Shown here: positions 44,556 to 58,774 of the stretch, in pieces | Numbering within the stretch: position 1 is the first letter of the stretch | Layout: each line of letters begins with the position of its first letter | Assembly: GCA_024349765.1 (NCBI GenBank) | Contig: AP026073.1 | Location: 6,076,001-6,140,000, forward strand | Direction of reading: 5' to 3' | Source of the DNA: Streptomyces nigrescens | Lineage (GTDB): Bacteria; Actinomycetota; Actinomycetes; Streptomycetales; Streptomycetaceae | DNA: 64,000 bases | The notes under the pieces: generated by a model | Told to the model about the DNA's origin: nothing | What the model saw: only the letters and a program-made list of their open reading frames with translations | Databases searched by the model: none | Made by a program: the position numbers and the translations under genes

Positions 44556-46664
44556 TCAGTTCAGGACCTGTCCCGAAGGGCGCTCGGCGGCCTTCTCCGC
44601 CGCCAGGGCGGCCGTCTCCGATTCGCGGTGCCAGCCGTGCTCACCGCGAGCCCTCAGCCAGGCCGTGGTCTCGTCGGGCGGCATCGCGGCCGCCACCAGC
44701 CAGCCCTGGACGGCGTCGCAGCCGAGGTCGCGCAGCCGTTCCCAGGTCTCGTCGTCCTCCACGCCCTCGGCGACGACCAGCAGGCCGAGCGAATGGGCCA
44801 GGTCGAGGGTGCAGCGGACGATCTCGGCGTCCTCCGTGTCGACGGCCAGCCGGGCCACGAACGAGCGGTCGATCTTCAGCTCGCTGACCGGGAGGCGGCG
44901 GAGGTGGACGAGGGAGGAGTAGCCGGTGCCGAAGTCGTCCAGCGACATCTTCACGCCGTGGGCGGTCAGCCCGGCGAGCGTGTCGGCGGCCCGCTGTGGA
45001 TCCTCCAGCAGGACGTGCTCGGTTATCTCCAGCTGGAGGGCGCCCGGTGGGACGCGATGTCGGGCGAGCCGGGCCGCGACGGCGCCGGCGAAGCCCGGGG
45101 AGTGCACGTCGCGGGGGGAGACATTGACCGCGACCGGGACCTCCAGGCCCATCGCGCGCCAGCGCGCCACCTGGGCGAGCGCGGTCTCGAGGACGTATTC
45201 GGTGAGCCGGGGCATCAGGCCGGAGGACTCGGCGATCGCGATGAATTCGTCGGGCGGCACCCGGCCGCGGTCGGGGTGCACCCAGCGGACCAGCGCCTCC
45301 AGCCCGGCGACATGTCCGTCGAATCCCACCTTGGGCTGGTAGTGCAGCTCGACGTCGCCGGCGTCCAGGGCGCGCCGCAGATCGCCCAGCAGGCCGAGCC
45401 GGTCGGGGGTGTTGCCGTCGCGCTTGGCCTCGTAGAGCTCGACGCCGCTGCGGTCCCGCTTGGCCTGGTACATCGCCACATCGGCGCGGCGCAGCAGCCC
45501 TTCGGCGTCCAGGGCGTGGTCGGGAAAGACGGCGACCCCCGCGCTGGCTTCGAGCACGAGGGTCAGTCCGTCGAGGTCGAGCGGCGAACTGAGGGCGGCG
45601 ACGAGATTGCGGGCCACCCGCTGGGAGCTGGTGAGGGAGTCGGTGGTGGGCAGCAGGACGGCGAACTCGTCGCCGCCGAGCCGGGCCGCCTCGGCGCCGC
45701 GCGGGAGGGCGTGCCGCAGCCGGTCGGCGATCTGCAGCAGCAGGCGGTCGCCGGCGAGGTGGCCGAGGGTGTCGTTGACGGAGCGGAAGCGGTCCAGGTC
45801 GATGAGGACCAGGGCCGAGCGGGCGCCGATCCGCTCGGCCTCGTCCAGCGCGGTCCAGGTGCGCTCCAGCAGCCACTGGCGGTTGGGCAGGCCGGTGAGC
45901 GGGTCGCGCAGCTGCTCCTCGGCGCGGGCCCGGGCTATCCAGAGGGTGGAGTCCAGCGCGATCAGCGGGACCGCGAACAGCGGCAGCAGCAGCGGGGCGT
46001 TGACCGCGCAGACGGCGATCAGCGGGGCGATGCCGAGCAGCGCGATGCCGACCAGGGCCTGGCGGACGACCGCGGTGCGCGGGATGGCGGGGAGCTGGCC
46101 GCTGCGCGGGGTGAGGCTGAGCCACAGCAGGCCGCGGCTGACGAAGAGGTAGCCGCCCGCGGTGACGACGACTTCGGGGAGGACGGAGAGGTCCCAGGCG
46201 AGCGGGGTCCACGGCTGGCGGACGGTGGAGACCACGCCGAACGCGGCGAGGCCGAGCGCCGCGGCGCCGATGCCGAGGACGTCGACGGCGCCGTGCACCA
46301 CGGCCTGCCGCCAGCGGTTCCGGCGGGCGGCGCCGACCAGCACGACGACGGAGAGGCTGACGAGGGTGGCCGGGACCCAGCCGTACAGCAGCAGGACGGC
46401 GAGGGCGAGCGCCGCGCCGGAGCCCGTGCCGCCCCACCAGCGGTCGCGGCCGAGGGCGACGAGGTGGCCGACGATGACGCCGGTCAGGATCGCCAGCGAC
46501 CATCCCACCGAGCCTCCGGGGAACAGCGCGTCACCTACGCCCAGAGTCCGGAACACGCCCGTGGCGAGCGCGAGGCTCGCCACGGTGACGATGGCCGCGG
46601 GCAACGCGGGCACGACGAGCTGCCGGAGCCGCGACGCCGGAGCGGCGCTGTCGGTCGGTTTCAT
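44556..46664 (-). CDS. rmdB: Membrane GGDEF-EAL c-di-GMP protein, RmdB-like
   Basis: A 702-residue protein with about eight membrane segments (20-235), GGDEF about 252-415 and EAL about 425-675. GGDEF (330-334) is intact but no RxxD inhibitory site precedes it. All EAL residues are kept: EAL 456-458, Asn 514 (VAVNVSP), Glu 546 (LEITEH), Asp-Asp 586-587 (DDFGTGYSS), Lys 598 (LKIDRSF) and EGVE 633-636, so phosphodiesterase activity is expected and may dominate. The ATG at 46664 has AGAGGG seven bases upstream. Position between ligA and gatC is that of S. coelicolor SCO5495 (RmdB), which degrades c-di-GMP and affects development; this is recalled, not checked. Confidence 0.85.
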   Translation of the reverse strand: MKPTDSAAPASRLRQLVVPALPAAIVTVASLALATGVFRTLGVGDALFPGGSVGWSLAILTGVIVGHLVALGRDRWWGGTGSGAALALAVLLLYGWVPATLVSLSVVVLVGAARRNRWRQAVVHGAVDVLGIGAAALGLAAFGVVSTVRQPWTPLAWDLSVLPEVVVTAGGYLFVSRGLLWLSLTPRSGQLPAIPRTAVVRQALVGIALLGIAPLIAVCAVNAPLLLPLFAVPLIALDSTLWIARARAEEQLRDPLTGLPNRQWLLERTWTALDEAERIGARSALVLIDLDRFRSVNDTLGHLAGDRLLLQIADRLRHALPRGAEAARLGGDEFAVLLPTTDSLTSSQRVARNLVAALSSPLDLDGLTLVLEASAGVAVFPDHALDAEGLLRRADVAMYQAKRDRSGVELYEAKRDGNTPDRLGLLGDLRRALDAGDVELHYQPKVGFDGHVAGLEALVRWVHPDRGRVPPDEFIAIAESSGLMPRLTEYVLETALAQVARWRAMGLEVPVAVNVSPRDVHSPGFAGAVAARLARHRVPPGALQLEITEHVLLEDPQRAADTLAGLTAHGVKMSLDDFGTGYSSLVHLRRLPVSELKIDRSFVARLAVDTEDAEIVRCTLDLAHSLGLLVVAEGVEDDETWERLRDLGCDAVQGWLVAAAMPPDETTAWLRARGEHGWHRESETAALAAEKAAERPSGQVLN

Positions 46665-46820
46665 TCCGATCCCTCTCACAGCCGGCTGTGCCCGCGCCAC
46701 GGCAGGCGCACTCCTCAACAGTAGGCCGCGGAAGGCCGCCGCGGGCAGCGATCGGCGACGGTTGCCCGAATGCGACCCGGCATCCTGGATCAATCTGGTA
46801 TGCGCCGATGGGGTGACACC

Positions 46821-50082
<3,262 letters not shown>

Positions 50083-50159
50083 CCCGGAAGGGTATGCGGC
50101 GGCGGGCCCGGGGTGCGTACCCCGGGCCCGCCGCACCCGCCCGCGGAACCTGCGGCCCG

Positions 50160-51560
50160 TCACCGCCGGCCGCGCACGCCCAGCCAGCCGGTCACCGCGG
50201 CCACCGCCAGCGCCCCGGCCGTGAGGGCGAAGACGGCCCGCGCGCCCGGGTAGCCGCCGCCGGCCGCGGTGAGCACCGCGCCCATCCCGGCGATGCCGAC
50301 CAACGAGCCGATCTGGCGGTTGGCGTTGAGGGTGGCGCTGCCGATGTCGGCGTGCTCGCGGCCGGCGGCCTCCATCAGGACGCCGGTCAGCGCCGGGGAG
50401 CTGATCCCGCTGCCGATGTTGGTGGCGGCGAGCACCACCGCGAGGACCCAGTACGGCAGTCCGGGATGGACGATCAGAAAGAGCACGACATATCCGGCAG
50501 CCGAGAGGGCCAGCGAGGCGGTGAGCGCGGTCCGGTTGCCGAGGCGGTGCCCGATCCGGGCGTAGAGCATGTTGCCGAACGGGAGGATCAGCACGGCCGG
50601 GAGCATCTGCAGGCCGGCGGTCACCGCGCTCGCGCCGCGGGCCGTCTGGAGGAACAGCCCGAGGACGAACAGGGCGCCGTAGAAGGCGAAGTTGAAGAGG
50701 AAGCCGACCACGTTGGCCGCGGAGAACCGGCTGTCCGAGAAGAGCGCGACCGGCAGGACCGGCGTGCGGGCGGTCCGCTCCCGGACGACGAACCCGGCCA
50801 CCGCGGCCACGGTGACCGCGAAGGCGCCCAGCACGAGCGGCGCGGACCAGCCCTTGTCCGGCCCTTCGATCAGGGCGTAGCTGAGCGATCCCAGGGCGAG
50901 CAGCCCGAGGACGTGACCGGTGCCGCCGAGCGCCGAACCGCGGGCCGGGGTCGCCGCGATCACCCGGCGGGTGAGCAGCAGCCCCGCGGCGCCGATGGGG
51001 AGGTTGACCAGGAAGATGGAGCGCCAGCCCAGGGTGCCGACCAGGAGGCCGCCGATGGTCGGGGCGAGCCCCACGGAGGTGGAGACGATCGCCGACCAGA
51101 TGCCGAGGATCCTGGCCCGGCGGGCCGGTTCGGGGAACGCGTTCATCAGCAGCGACAGCGAGCTGGGCATGAACAGCGCGGCGCCGACACCCTGGGCGAA
51201 GCGGGCCGCCACCAGGACGGTGCCGTCCGGTGCCACGGCGCCGAGCAGGGAGGCGGCGGTGAACGCGGCGAGCCCGACGAGGTAGATCCGGCGGGCGCCG
51301 AACCGCTTGGCCAGCGAGCCGGCGAGCAGCAGCAGCGCGGCGAAGGCGAGGACGTAGCCGTCGACGACCCAGGTGAGGCCGGCCATGGTCAGGCCGAGGC
51401 GGGCCCGCAGGTCGTGCGCCGCGACGTTCATGATGCCGGTGTCCAGGCTGGCCATCACGAACCCGAGCGCCAGGACGAGGAGTTGGAGCCCGCCACGGGC
51501 CGCCGGTGCCGCGGACATCTCGCGCGCCGAGCCGCGCGCCGTCGCCTTCTCAGTGATCAT
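50160..51560 (-). CDS. MFS drug exporter, DHA2-like (14 helices)
   Basis: The 466-residue protein has 13-14 membrane segments, the DHA2 motif in helix 1 (LGFVMASLDTGIMNVA), motif A (GSLAKRFGARR) and a motif C-like GLAPTIGGLLVGTLGWR. Relatives expel hydrophobic drugs by proton antiport. The ATG at 51560 has no Shine-Dalgarno but fits a leaderless start (promoter described separately). It follows a MarR gene that very likely represses it. Confidence 0.9.
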   Translation of the reverse strand: MITEKATARGSAREMSAAPAARGGLQLLVLALGFVMASLDTGIMNVAAHDLRARLGLTMAGLTWVVDGYVLAFAALLLLAGSLAKRFGARRIYLVGLAAFTAASLLGAVAPDGTVLVAARFAQGVGAALFMPSSLSLLMNAFPEPARRARILGIWSAIVSTSVGLAPTIGGLLVGTLGWRSIFLVNLPIGAAGLLLTRRVIAATPARGSALGGTGHVLGLLALGSLSYALIEGPDKGWSAPLVLGAFAVTVAAVAGFVVRERTARTPVLPVALFSDSRFSAANVVGFLFNFAFYGALFVLGLFLQTARGASAVTAGLQMLPAVLILPFGNMLYARIGHRLGNRTALTASLALSAAGYVVLFLIVHPGLPYWVLAVVLAATNIGSGISSPALTGVLMEAAGREHADIGSATLNANRQIGSLVGIAGMGAVLTAAGGGYPGARAVFALTAGALAVAAVTGWLGVRGRR

Positions 51561-51566
51561 GCAATG

Positions 51567-51614
51567 AAGTTAAAGCTGTAACCGTCGCCCAGGCAATGAT
51601 TACAGCTATAACTT
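51567..51614 (-). promoter_or_regulatory. MFS promoter with paired MarR-type operators
   Basis: Two related AGCT-centred imperfect palindromes, GTTAAAGCTGTAAC (51569-51582) and ATTACAGCTATAACTT (51599-51614), are centred 30 bp apart, about three helical turns. On the minus strand TTGCCT (51591-51596) and TAACTT (51567-51572) form a -35/-10 pair with 18-base spacing, overlapping both sites. The -10 ends six bases before the A of the MFS ATG, so the transcript would start at the initiator codon. Confidence 0.65.
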
Positions 51615-51657
51615 TACGAAAGGCATACGGAACCGCCGACGCCGGACGGCGCAGGTG

Positions 51658-52098
51658 TCAGTCGCCCCGCCCCAGGGCCTTCAGCAGGTCGTCGCGCAAC
51701 GCGGCCCGCTCCTCGTGCGTGAGGTGGTCCAGCGGCGACTCCGTGCCCATCCGGCGCAGCAGATCGAGCCGCAACTCCCGCCCAGCCTCGGTCAGTACGA
51801 GCTGCTTGGCCCGGCCGTCCAGCGGATGCGGCTCCCGCACCACCATGCCCTGTTTCTCCAGCTTGGAGATGACATAGGTGACATTGGGCGGTTCGCAGCA
51901 CAGCACCCCGGCCAGCTCCCGCGCGGTCTTCGGCTCGCCGAGCTCCTCCAGCGCCTTGGCCTGCGTCGGGGTCAGGTCCAGCTCGGCGATCCGGCTGCGC
52001 TGATGGGCGTCCAGCCGGCGGCTCAGTTCGGTCACGAGCCCCCGGATCTCCCGGAACCCGCACCCCGCTGCCGCGGTCGACTTCGCTTCAGTGGTCAC
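51658..52098 (-). CDS. MarR family regulator
   Basis: The 146-residue protein has the winged helix of MarR: LTPTQAKALEELGEPKTARE, CEPPNVTYVISKLEKQGMVV, and the wing REPHPLDGRAKQLVLTEAGR. Residues CC at about 66-67 lie next to the recognition helix and could be redox-sensitive, as in some MarR proteins; this is speculation. It lies 97 bases before the MFS exporter and is the likely repressor acting at 51567-51614. GTG start at 52098. Confidence 0.92.
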   Translation of the reverse strand: MTTEAKSTAAAGCGFREIRGLVTELSRRLDAHQRSRIAELDLTPTQAKALEELGEPKTARELAGVLCCEPPNVTYVISKLEKQGMVVREPHPLDGRAKQLVLTEAGRELRLDLLRRMGTESPLDHLTHEERAALRDDLLKALGRGD

Positions 52099-52153
52099 TC
52101 TTGCAGCGTACGTCGCCGCGGCGGTCCTCCGGGTGGCCCGTGGGCCACGGTCC

Positions 52154-52843
52154 TCAGCGCCCCGGGCGCACCGTGACGTCGTTGATCTCCGCGTCCCGCG
52201 GCAGGTCGATGGCGGCGAGGATCGTCGCGGCCACCGACTCCGGGTCGATCCACCGGGACGGGTCGTACGCCTTGCCCTCCTGCTGGTGGGTGCTCTCCTG
52301 CATCGGCGTGGCCGTGCGCCCCGGGTAGACCGAGGTCACCCGCACACCGTTGCCGTGCTCCTCCGCCCGCAGGGAGTCGGCCAGCGCCTTCAGGCCGTGC
52401 TTGCTCGCCGCGTACGCGCTCCAGTTGGCGTGCGCGTTCAGCCCGGCACCGGAGTTGACGAAGACCACATGGCCCTTGGCGAGCCGCACCAGCGGCAGCA
52501 GCAGCCGGGTCAGCTCGGCCGGCGCCACCAGGTTGGCGGCGAGCTGCCGCTGCCACGCCTTGGCCGGCAGGTCGCCGACCGCGCCCAGCTCGATGACGCC
52601 CGCGATGTGCTGGAGGGAGTCGATCCGGTCCGGCAGCGGCTGCTGGCCGAGCGCGAAGGACAGCTTCTCCGGGTTGGCCAGGTCGCCCACGATCACATGG
52701 GCCGTGGGGAACCGCGCGGCCAGCTCCTTCGCGCGGACCGCGTTGCGCGCCAGCAGCCACAGCTCCTCGCCGCGCTCCGCCAGCCGCCGTGCGACCGCCG
52801 CTCCGATGCCCGACCCTGCGCCCGTGATCAAGTGCGTACCCAT
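52154..52843 (-). CDS. Short-chain dehydrogenase/reductase
   Basis: A 229-residue SDR with the nucleotide motif TGAGSGIG at residues 7-14, a catalytic Ser in FVNSGAG and YAASK with the Tyr and Lys. The chain is shorter than usual and the cofactor-binding ARN after strand 2 suggests NADP. It lies 55 bases upstream of the MarR gene on the same strand; substrate unknown. Confidence 0.9.
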   Translation of the reverse strand: MGTHLITGAGSGIGAAVARRLAERGEELWLLARNAVRAKELAARFPTAHVIVGDLANPEKLSFALGQQPLPDRIDSLQHIAGVIELGAVGDLPAKAWQRQLAANLVAPAELTRLLLPLVRLAKGHVVFVNSGAGLNAHANWSAYAASKHGLKALADSLRAEEHGNGVRVTSVYPGRTATPMQESTHQQEGKAYDPSRWIDPESVAATILAAIDLPRDAEINDVTVRPGR

Positions 52844-52890
52844 GGGCCCGATCCTAACGAGCCGTTCCTACGGGACGGCGGCGCGGCGGC

Positions 52891-53433
52891 TCAGCCCCTG
52901 AAGCCCGCCTTCTCCTCCAGGTAGGCCAGCGCGCCGACCCCGTCCGCCGCGAAGAACACCAGGTCGGTGAGGGGAAGCGGCAGGAAACCCTCGTCCTCCA
53001 TGCGCCGGAACTGCTGGTGCAAGCCGTCGTAGAAACCGGCGGTGTTCAGCAGCACGACGGGCTTGCTGTGCAGCCCGTGCTTGCGCAGCTCCAGGATCTC
53101 GGTGGCCTCGTCGAGGGTGCCCGTGCCGCCGACCATGATGACGATGGCGTCGGCGCGGGCCAGCATCTCCGCCTTGCGTTCGGCGAGGTCCTTGGTGACG
53201 ACCATCTCGTCGGCGCCCGCGCGCGCCTTGTGCGCCAGGAACTCCACGGAGATCCCGATCAGCTTCCCGCCGGCCTCCTGCACCCCGTCGGCCATGACCT
53301 TCATCAGCCCGGTGTCCGAACCGCCCCACACCAGCGCGTGCCCGCCCTTGCCGATCAGTTCGGCGAACCGGCGGGCCGGGGTGACGTAGCGGTCGTCGAG
53401 GTCGGCGGCGGAGCAGAAGACGCAGATGTTCAT
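52891..53433 (-). CDS. LOG family protein (cytokinin riboside 5'-monophosphate phosphoribohydrolase-like)
   Basis: The 180-residue protein starts MNICVFCSAADLDDRYV and has the Rossmann-like LVWGGSDTGLMKVMADGVQE and the active-site loop VGGTGTLDEATEIL, a variant of the family's PGGxGTxxE in which Pro is Val. LOG enzymes hydrolyse nucleoside monophosphates to base and ribose-5-phosphate. ATG at 53433 with AAGGTGG six bases upstream; a longer frame upstream is antisense-like and ignored. Confidence 0.88.
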   Translation of the reverse strand: MNICVFCSAADLDDRYVTPARRFAELIGKGGHALVWGGSDTGLMKVMADGVQEAGGKLIGISVEFLAHKARAGADEMVVTKDLAERKAEMLARADAIVIMVGGTGTLDEATEILELRKHGLHSKPVVLLNTAGFYDGLHQQFRRMEDEGFLPLPLTDLVFFAADGVGALAYLEEKAGFRG

Positions 53434-53455
53434 GCCGGCCACCTTACGAGCCGGG

Positions 53456-53496
53456 GGCGGCGGGGCGGCCGCCGCACCGGCGCCCGCCCCGCCGCC
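53456..53496 (-). terminator. gdhA terminator
   Basis: GGCGGCGGGGCGG (53456-53468) pairs perfectly with CCGCCCCGCCGCC (53484-53496), starting six bases after the gdhA stop. Confidence 0.75.
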
Positions 53497-53501
53497 CGCG
53501 G

Positions 53502-54938
<1,437 letters not shown>

Positions 54939-55096
54939 CTACTCGGCGCGCACGACGTCCCGGGGCGGTCACCGCCCGGTCCGGGCCGTGATGTCACGCA
55001 CGCCACACCGCGCACGCTTCCCGGACCGGTCCCACGGCCACCCCCAGGGGGCGGCCGCCGGTTGACACCACCGCCCCGGCCACCTCGGCGGACGGG

Positions 55097-56281
55097 TCAG
55101 GTGATCGCCAGACCGTCGAGGAAGCCCCGGACGTTGCGGCGGGTCTCGGCCACGCTGTCACCCCCGAATTTCTCCACTATTGCGTCGGCGAGGACGAGGG
55201 CGACCATGGCCTCGGCGACGATCCCGGCGGCCGGCACCGCGCAGACGTCGGAGCGCTGGTGGTGGGCCCGGGCCGCCTCGCCGGTGCGCAGGTCCACCGT
55301 CGCCAGCGCCCGCGGCACGGTCGCGATCGGCTTCATCGCCGCCCGCACCCGCAGCAGTTCACCAGTGGTCAGGCCGCCCTCGGTACCGCCGGCGCGGCCG
55401 GAGACGCGCCGGATGCCCTCGGGCGTGTTGACGATCTCGTCGTGCGCCGTTGAGCCCGGCACCCGCGCCAGGTCGAAGCCGTCACCGACCTCCACGCCCT
55501 TGATCGCCTGGATACCCATGAGCGCGGCGGCGAGCCGGGCGTCCAGACGGCGGTCCCAGTGGACGTGCGAGCCCAGGCCCACCGGCACCCCGTAGGCCAG
55601 CACCTCGACCACACCGCCCAGGGTGTCGCCGTCCTTGTGGGCCTGGTCGATCTCCGCGACCATCGCCTTCGAGGCGTCCGCGTCCAGGCAGCGCACCGGG
55701 TCCGCGTCCAGCTTCCCGGCGTCGGAGGGCTTGGGGTGGACGCCGTGGGGCGCCTTGGCCGCCGCCAGCTCGACGACGTGCGAGACGATCTCGATCCCGG
55801 CGGTCTCCGTCAGGAAGGAACGCGCCACCGCGCCCAGCGCCACCCGGGCCGCGGTCTCCCGGGCCGAGGCGCGCTCCAGGATCGGGCGGGCCTCGTCGAA
55901 GCCGTACTTCTGCATGCCGGCCAGGTCGGCGTGACCGGGGCGGGGACGGGTCAGCGGGGCGTTGCGGGCCAGGGACGCGAGCTCCGCCTCGTCCACCGGG
56001 TCGGCCGCCATCACCCGCTCCCACTTGGGCCACTCGGTGTTGCCGACCATGATCGCCACGGGCGAGCCCAGCGAGCGGCCGTGCCGCACGCCGCCCAGGA
56101 ACGTGACCTCGTCCCGCTCGAAGGCCATGCGCGCGCCGCGGCCGTAGCCCAGCCGGCGGCGCGCCAGGGCGTCCGCCACGACGTCGGTGGTGATCGGGAC
56201 GCCGGCCGGAAGGCCCTCCAGCGTCGCCACCAGCGCGGGGCCGTGCGACTCCCCCGCCGTCAGCCAGCGCAGCCTGCTCAA
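55097..56281 (-). CDS. aroC: Chorismate synthase (cluster-associated copy)
   Basis: The 394-residue FMN-dependent enzyme converts EPSP to chorismate. Family motifs are present: [57 protein letters not shown] and [20 protein letters not shown]. The product normally begins [14 protein letters not shown], and here that codon is TTG at 56281, overlapping the preceding monooxygenase stop by four bases (TTGA), so translation is coupled. Housekeeping aroC in Streptomyces sits with aroK and aroB; here it ends an operon with aroA, transketolase and a PhzE-like gene, which suggests a dedicated copy for a secondary metabolite. Confidence 0.93.
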   Translation of the reverse strand: MSRLRWLTAGESHGPALVATLEGLPAGVPITTDVVADALARRRLGYGRGARMAFERDEVTFLGGVRHGRSLGSPVAIMVGNTEWPKWERVMAADPVDEAELASLARNAPLTRPRPGHADLAGMQKYGFDEARPILERASARETAARVALGAVARSFLTETAGIEIVSHVVELAAAKAPHGVHPKPSDAGKLDADPVRCLDADASKAMVAEIDQAHKDGDTLGGVVEVLAYGVPVGLGSHVHWDRRLDARLAAALMGIQAIKGVEVGDGFDLARVPGSTAHDEIVNTPEGIRRVSGRAGGTEGGLTTGELLRVRAAMKPIATVPRALATVDLRTGEAARAHHQRSDVCAVPAAGIVAEAMVALVLADAIVEKFGGDSVAETRRNVRGFLDGLAIT

Positions 56282-57468
56282 CGGTCCGCTCCGGCGCCGA
56301 AGTCCCGTTCGCCGTGCAGCCATTGGACGGTGTCGTACAGGTCGTCCACGGTCATCGCGGCGAGCATGGCGTTGCGCTCGCGGGCCGCCTCGCCGGCCGG
56401 GTGGTAGAGCTGCCGGCCCATCTCCCGGGCCACCAGCTGGGTCCTGGCGGTGCGTTCGTGCCGGACCGCGTGGTACTTCTCCAGGCGCTGGACGACGTCG
56501 GCGGCCGGGCCGTCGAGGAGTGTGCCGAGCACCACCGCGTCCTCCAGGGCCTGGCAGGCGCCCTGGGCGGCGTACTGGAGCATCGGGTGCGCGGCGTCGC
56601 CGAGGAGGGCCACCCGGCCGTCGGTCCAGCGGTCGGCCGGGTCGCGGTCGCACAGCACCCAGGCCTTCCAGTTCTCGCCCAGCTCCAGCAGCCGGCGGGC
56701 GGTGGTGCCGAGGTCCGGGAATTCGGCGAGCACCCGGTCGCGGTCGGCGGGCACACCGGCCACCGCCTCGGTCGCGCCGTCGTCGCGGGTCGCGGCGAGG
56801 TTGAGGAACTCACCGCCGCCGACGGGATAGTGGACGAAGTGCCACTTGGGTCCGGCCCACAGCGTGACGGTGTTCCAGCGCAGGTCCTCGGGGACCTTGG
56901 CCATGGGGATGACGGAGCGGTAGATGGTGTGGCCGGAGACCCGGGGGTCGCCGTCGCCGAGGAGCTGGCCGCGGACGGTGGAGCGGATGCCGTCGGCGCC
57001 GATGAGCGCGTCCCCGGTGAGCCGTTCGCCGCCGGCGAGCACGGCGGTGACCGAGCCGGCGTCCTGCTCGTAGCGGACGACCGGGCTGTCGGTGCGCAGT
57101 TCGATGCCCTCGGTGGCCCGGCAGGCGGCCAGCAGCGGCTCGTACAGGCAGGTGCGGTGGACCACGGCGTAGGGGTTGCGGAAGCGGGTGCGGTAGGCGC
57201 CGGTGAGCGGCATCGACTGGACCTGGCGGTCGGTGGTGCCGTCCATGAAGCGCAACTCGTCGATGAAGACGGCCCGTTCGCGGACCGCGTCGCCGACGCC
57301 GAGCCGGTCCAGGGCGTGGAAGGCGTTGGGGCCGAGCTGGATGCCGGCGCCGAGTTCGGTGAAGGAGTCCCGGCGTTCCAGGACGGTCACCCGGTGTCCG
57401 TGCCGGGCGGTGGCCAGTGCCGCCGCGAGGCCGCCCACGCCGCCGCCGGCGATGAGTATCTTCGCCAT
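56278..57468 (-). CDS. FAD-dependent aromatic monooxygenase (3-hydroxybenzoate 6-hydroxylase-like)
   Basis: A 396-residue class A flavoprotein hydroxylase. The N-terminal dinucleotide fold is [20 protein letters not shown], the middle DG motif is [17 protein letters not shown], and the second FAD motif [20 protein letters not shown]. The Gln-Tyr after GDAAHPML and [13 protein letters not shown] resemble 3-hydroxybenzoate 6-hydroxylase and salicylate hydroxylase relatives. In this cluster the substrate is probably a hydroxylated aminobenzoate such as 3-hydroxyanthranilate, an inference from context. ATG at 57468 with AAAGG upstream. Confidence 0.9.
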   Translation of the reverse strand: MAKILIAGGGVGGLAAALATARHGHRVTVLERRDSFTELGAGIQLGPNAFHALDRLGVGDAVRERAVFIDELRFMDGTTDRQVQSMPLTGAYRTRFRNPYAVVHRTCLYEPLLAACRATEGIELRTDSPVVRYEQDAGSVTAVLAGGERLTGDALIGADGIRSTVRGQLLGDGDPRVSGHTIYRSVIPMAKVPEDLRWNTVTLWAGPKWHFVHYPVGGGEFLNLAATRDDGATEAVAGVPADRDRVLAEFPDLGTTARRLLELGENWKAWVLCDRDPADRWTDGRVALLGDAAHPMLQYAAQGACQALEDAVVLGTLLDGPAADVVQRLEKYHAVRHERTARTQLVAREMGRQLYHPAGEAARERNAMLAAMTVDDLYDTVQWLHGERDFGAGADR

Positions 57469-57520
57469 GTCATGCCTTTCGTTGCGTAGTTGTGCGCGCG
57501 TTGCAGAGCCGCGGCGGTGG

Positions 57521-58774
57521 TCACACGGCGGGTGCGTGCGCCGCGTGCGCCGGGAAGCAGCGCCGCAGTGCGGTGTGGAAGCCGGGGAAGGTCTTGCTGA
57601 CGCAGCCGGGGTCGTCGAGCGTGATGCCGGGGGCGCGCAGGGCCAGCACGGAGAAGGCCATGGCGATCCGGTGGTCGCGGTGGCAGGCGACGGTGGCCGG
57701 GCGCGGGGTGCCGGGGTGCACGGTGATCCGGTCCGGGCCGGTCTCGACGGTGATGCCGAGCGCCCGGAGGTTGCCGGCGACCGCGTCGATGCGGTCGGAC
57801 TCCTTGAGCCGGGCGTGGCCGATGCCGTGCAGGGTGAGCGGGGCGTCGGCGAGCGGGGCGATCGCGGCCAGCGTCATGAACGTGTCGGAGATGTCGCCCA
57901 TGTCGAGGGCGAAGCCGCCGCGCAGCGGGCCGGTGCCGGTGACCGTGGTGGCGTGCTCGCCGATCTCGACCGCCGCGCCGGTGCGGCGCAGCGCCGTGAC
58001 GAACCGCAGGTCGCCCTGGAGGCTGTGCCGGCCGAGGCCGGGGACGGTGATCCGGCTGCCGGTGACGGCGGCCGCCGCGAAGAAGTACGAGGCGGTGGAG
58101 GCGTCCGGTTCGATGTGCAGGTCGGTGGCGCGGTAGCGGCCGGGGCGTACGGTCAGCGCGCCGTCCGGGCCGGTCTCGGCGGGGACGCCGAAGTGCCGCA
58201 TCAGGGCCAGCGTCAGGTCGAGGTAGGGGCGGCTGACCAGCCCGGCCGTGCGCAGCGTCAGCGGGGTGCGCAGCAGCGGCGCGGCGAGCAGCAGGCCGCT
58301 GAGGTACTGGCTGCTGAGCGAGCCGTCCAGGGTCAGTTCGCCGCCGTCCAGGCCGGCGGCGTCCACGGTCAGCGGGAGGCCGCCGCCGGGCGCCGTGGTG
58401 ATCCGGGCGCCGAGCGCGCGCAGTGCGTCGGTCAGCGGGCGCAGCGGGCGGGCCCGCAGCCGGTCGCTGCCGTCGAAGGCGTAACTGCCGGTGCCGGTGG
58501 CGGCGAACGGCGGCAGGAAGCGGGCGGCGGTGCCGGCGTCGGCGCACCGGACGCGGTGGCCGCCGGCCGGGCCGCGGCCGGTGCCGGTGACCTCCCAGGT
58601 GGCGTCGCCGGGCCCGGCCGTGATCGTGGTGCCGAGGCCGGTCAGCGCGTCGCGGAAGGCGACCGTGTCGTCGCTGACCAGCGGGGCGTGCAGGGTGGAG
58701 CGGCCGTCGGCGGCCGCGGCCAGCAGCAGGGCCCGGTTGGTGATGCTCTTGGAGCCGGGGACGGTGACCTTCAT
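57521..58774 (-). CDS. aroA: 3-phosphoshikimate 1-carboxyvinyltransferase (EPSP synthase)
   Basis: A 417-residue two-domain enzyme joining phosphoenolpyruvate to shikimate-3-phosphate. Signatures are PGSKSITNRALLLAA at the start, DAGTAARFLPPFAA, and the C-terminal RLKESDRIDAVAGNLRALG. The ATG at 58774 overlaps the transketolase stop (ATGA). As with aroC, it is a cluster copy feeding chorismate. The conserved Gly and Ala near DAGTAARF look normal; herbicide sensitivity class was not judged. Confidence 0.95.
   Translation of the reverse strand: MKVTVPGSKSITNRALLLAAAADGRSTLHAPLVSDDTVAFRDALTGLGTTITAGPGDATWEVTGTGRGPAGGHRVRCADAGTAARFLPPFAATGTGSYAFDGSDRLRARPLRPLTDALRALGARITTAPGGGLPLTVDAAGLDGGELTLDGSLSSQYLSGLLLAAPLLRTPLTLRTAGLVSRPYLDLTLALMRHFGVPAETGPDGALTVRPGRYRATDLHIEPDASTASYFFAAAAVTGSRITVPGLGRHSLQGDLRFVTALRRTGAAVEIGEHATTVTGTGPLRGGFALDMGDISDTFMTLAAIAPLADAPLTLHGIGHARLKESDRIDAVAGNLRALGITVETGPDRITVHPGTPRPATVACHRDHRIAMAFSVLALRAPGITLDDPGCVSKTFPGFHTALRRCFPAHAAHAPAV

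Noticed and set aside
42309-46724. A 1471-codon open frame on the plus strand opposite gatA, gatC and the rmdB-like gene
   Set aside because: It is antisense to well-recognised genes, has no motif and reflects the third-codon GC bias that keeps opposite frames open in Streptomyces.
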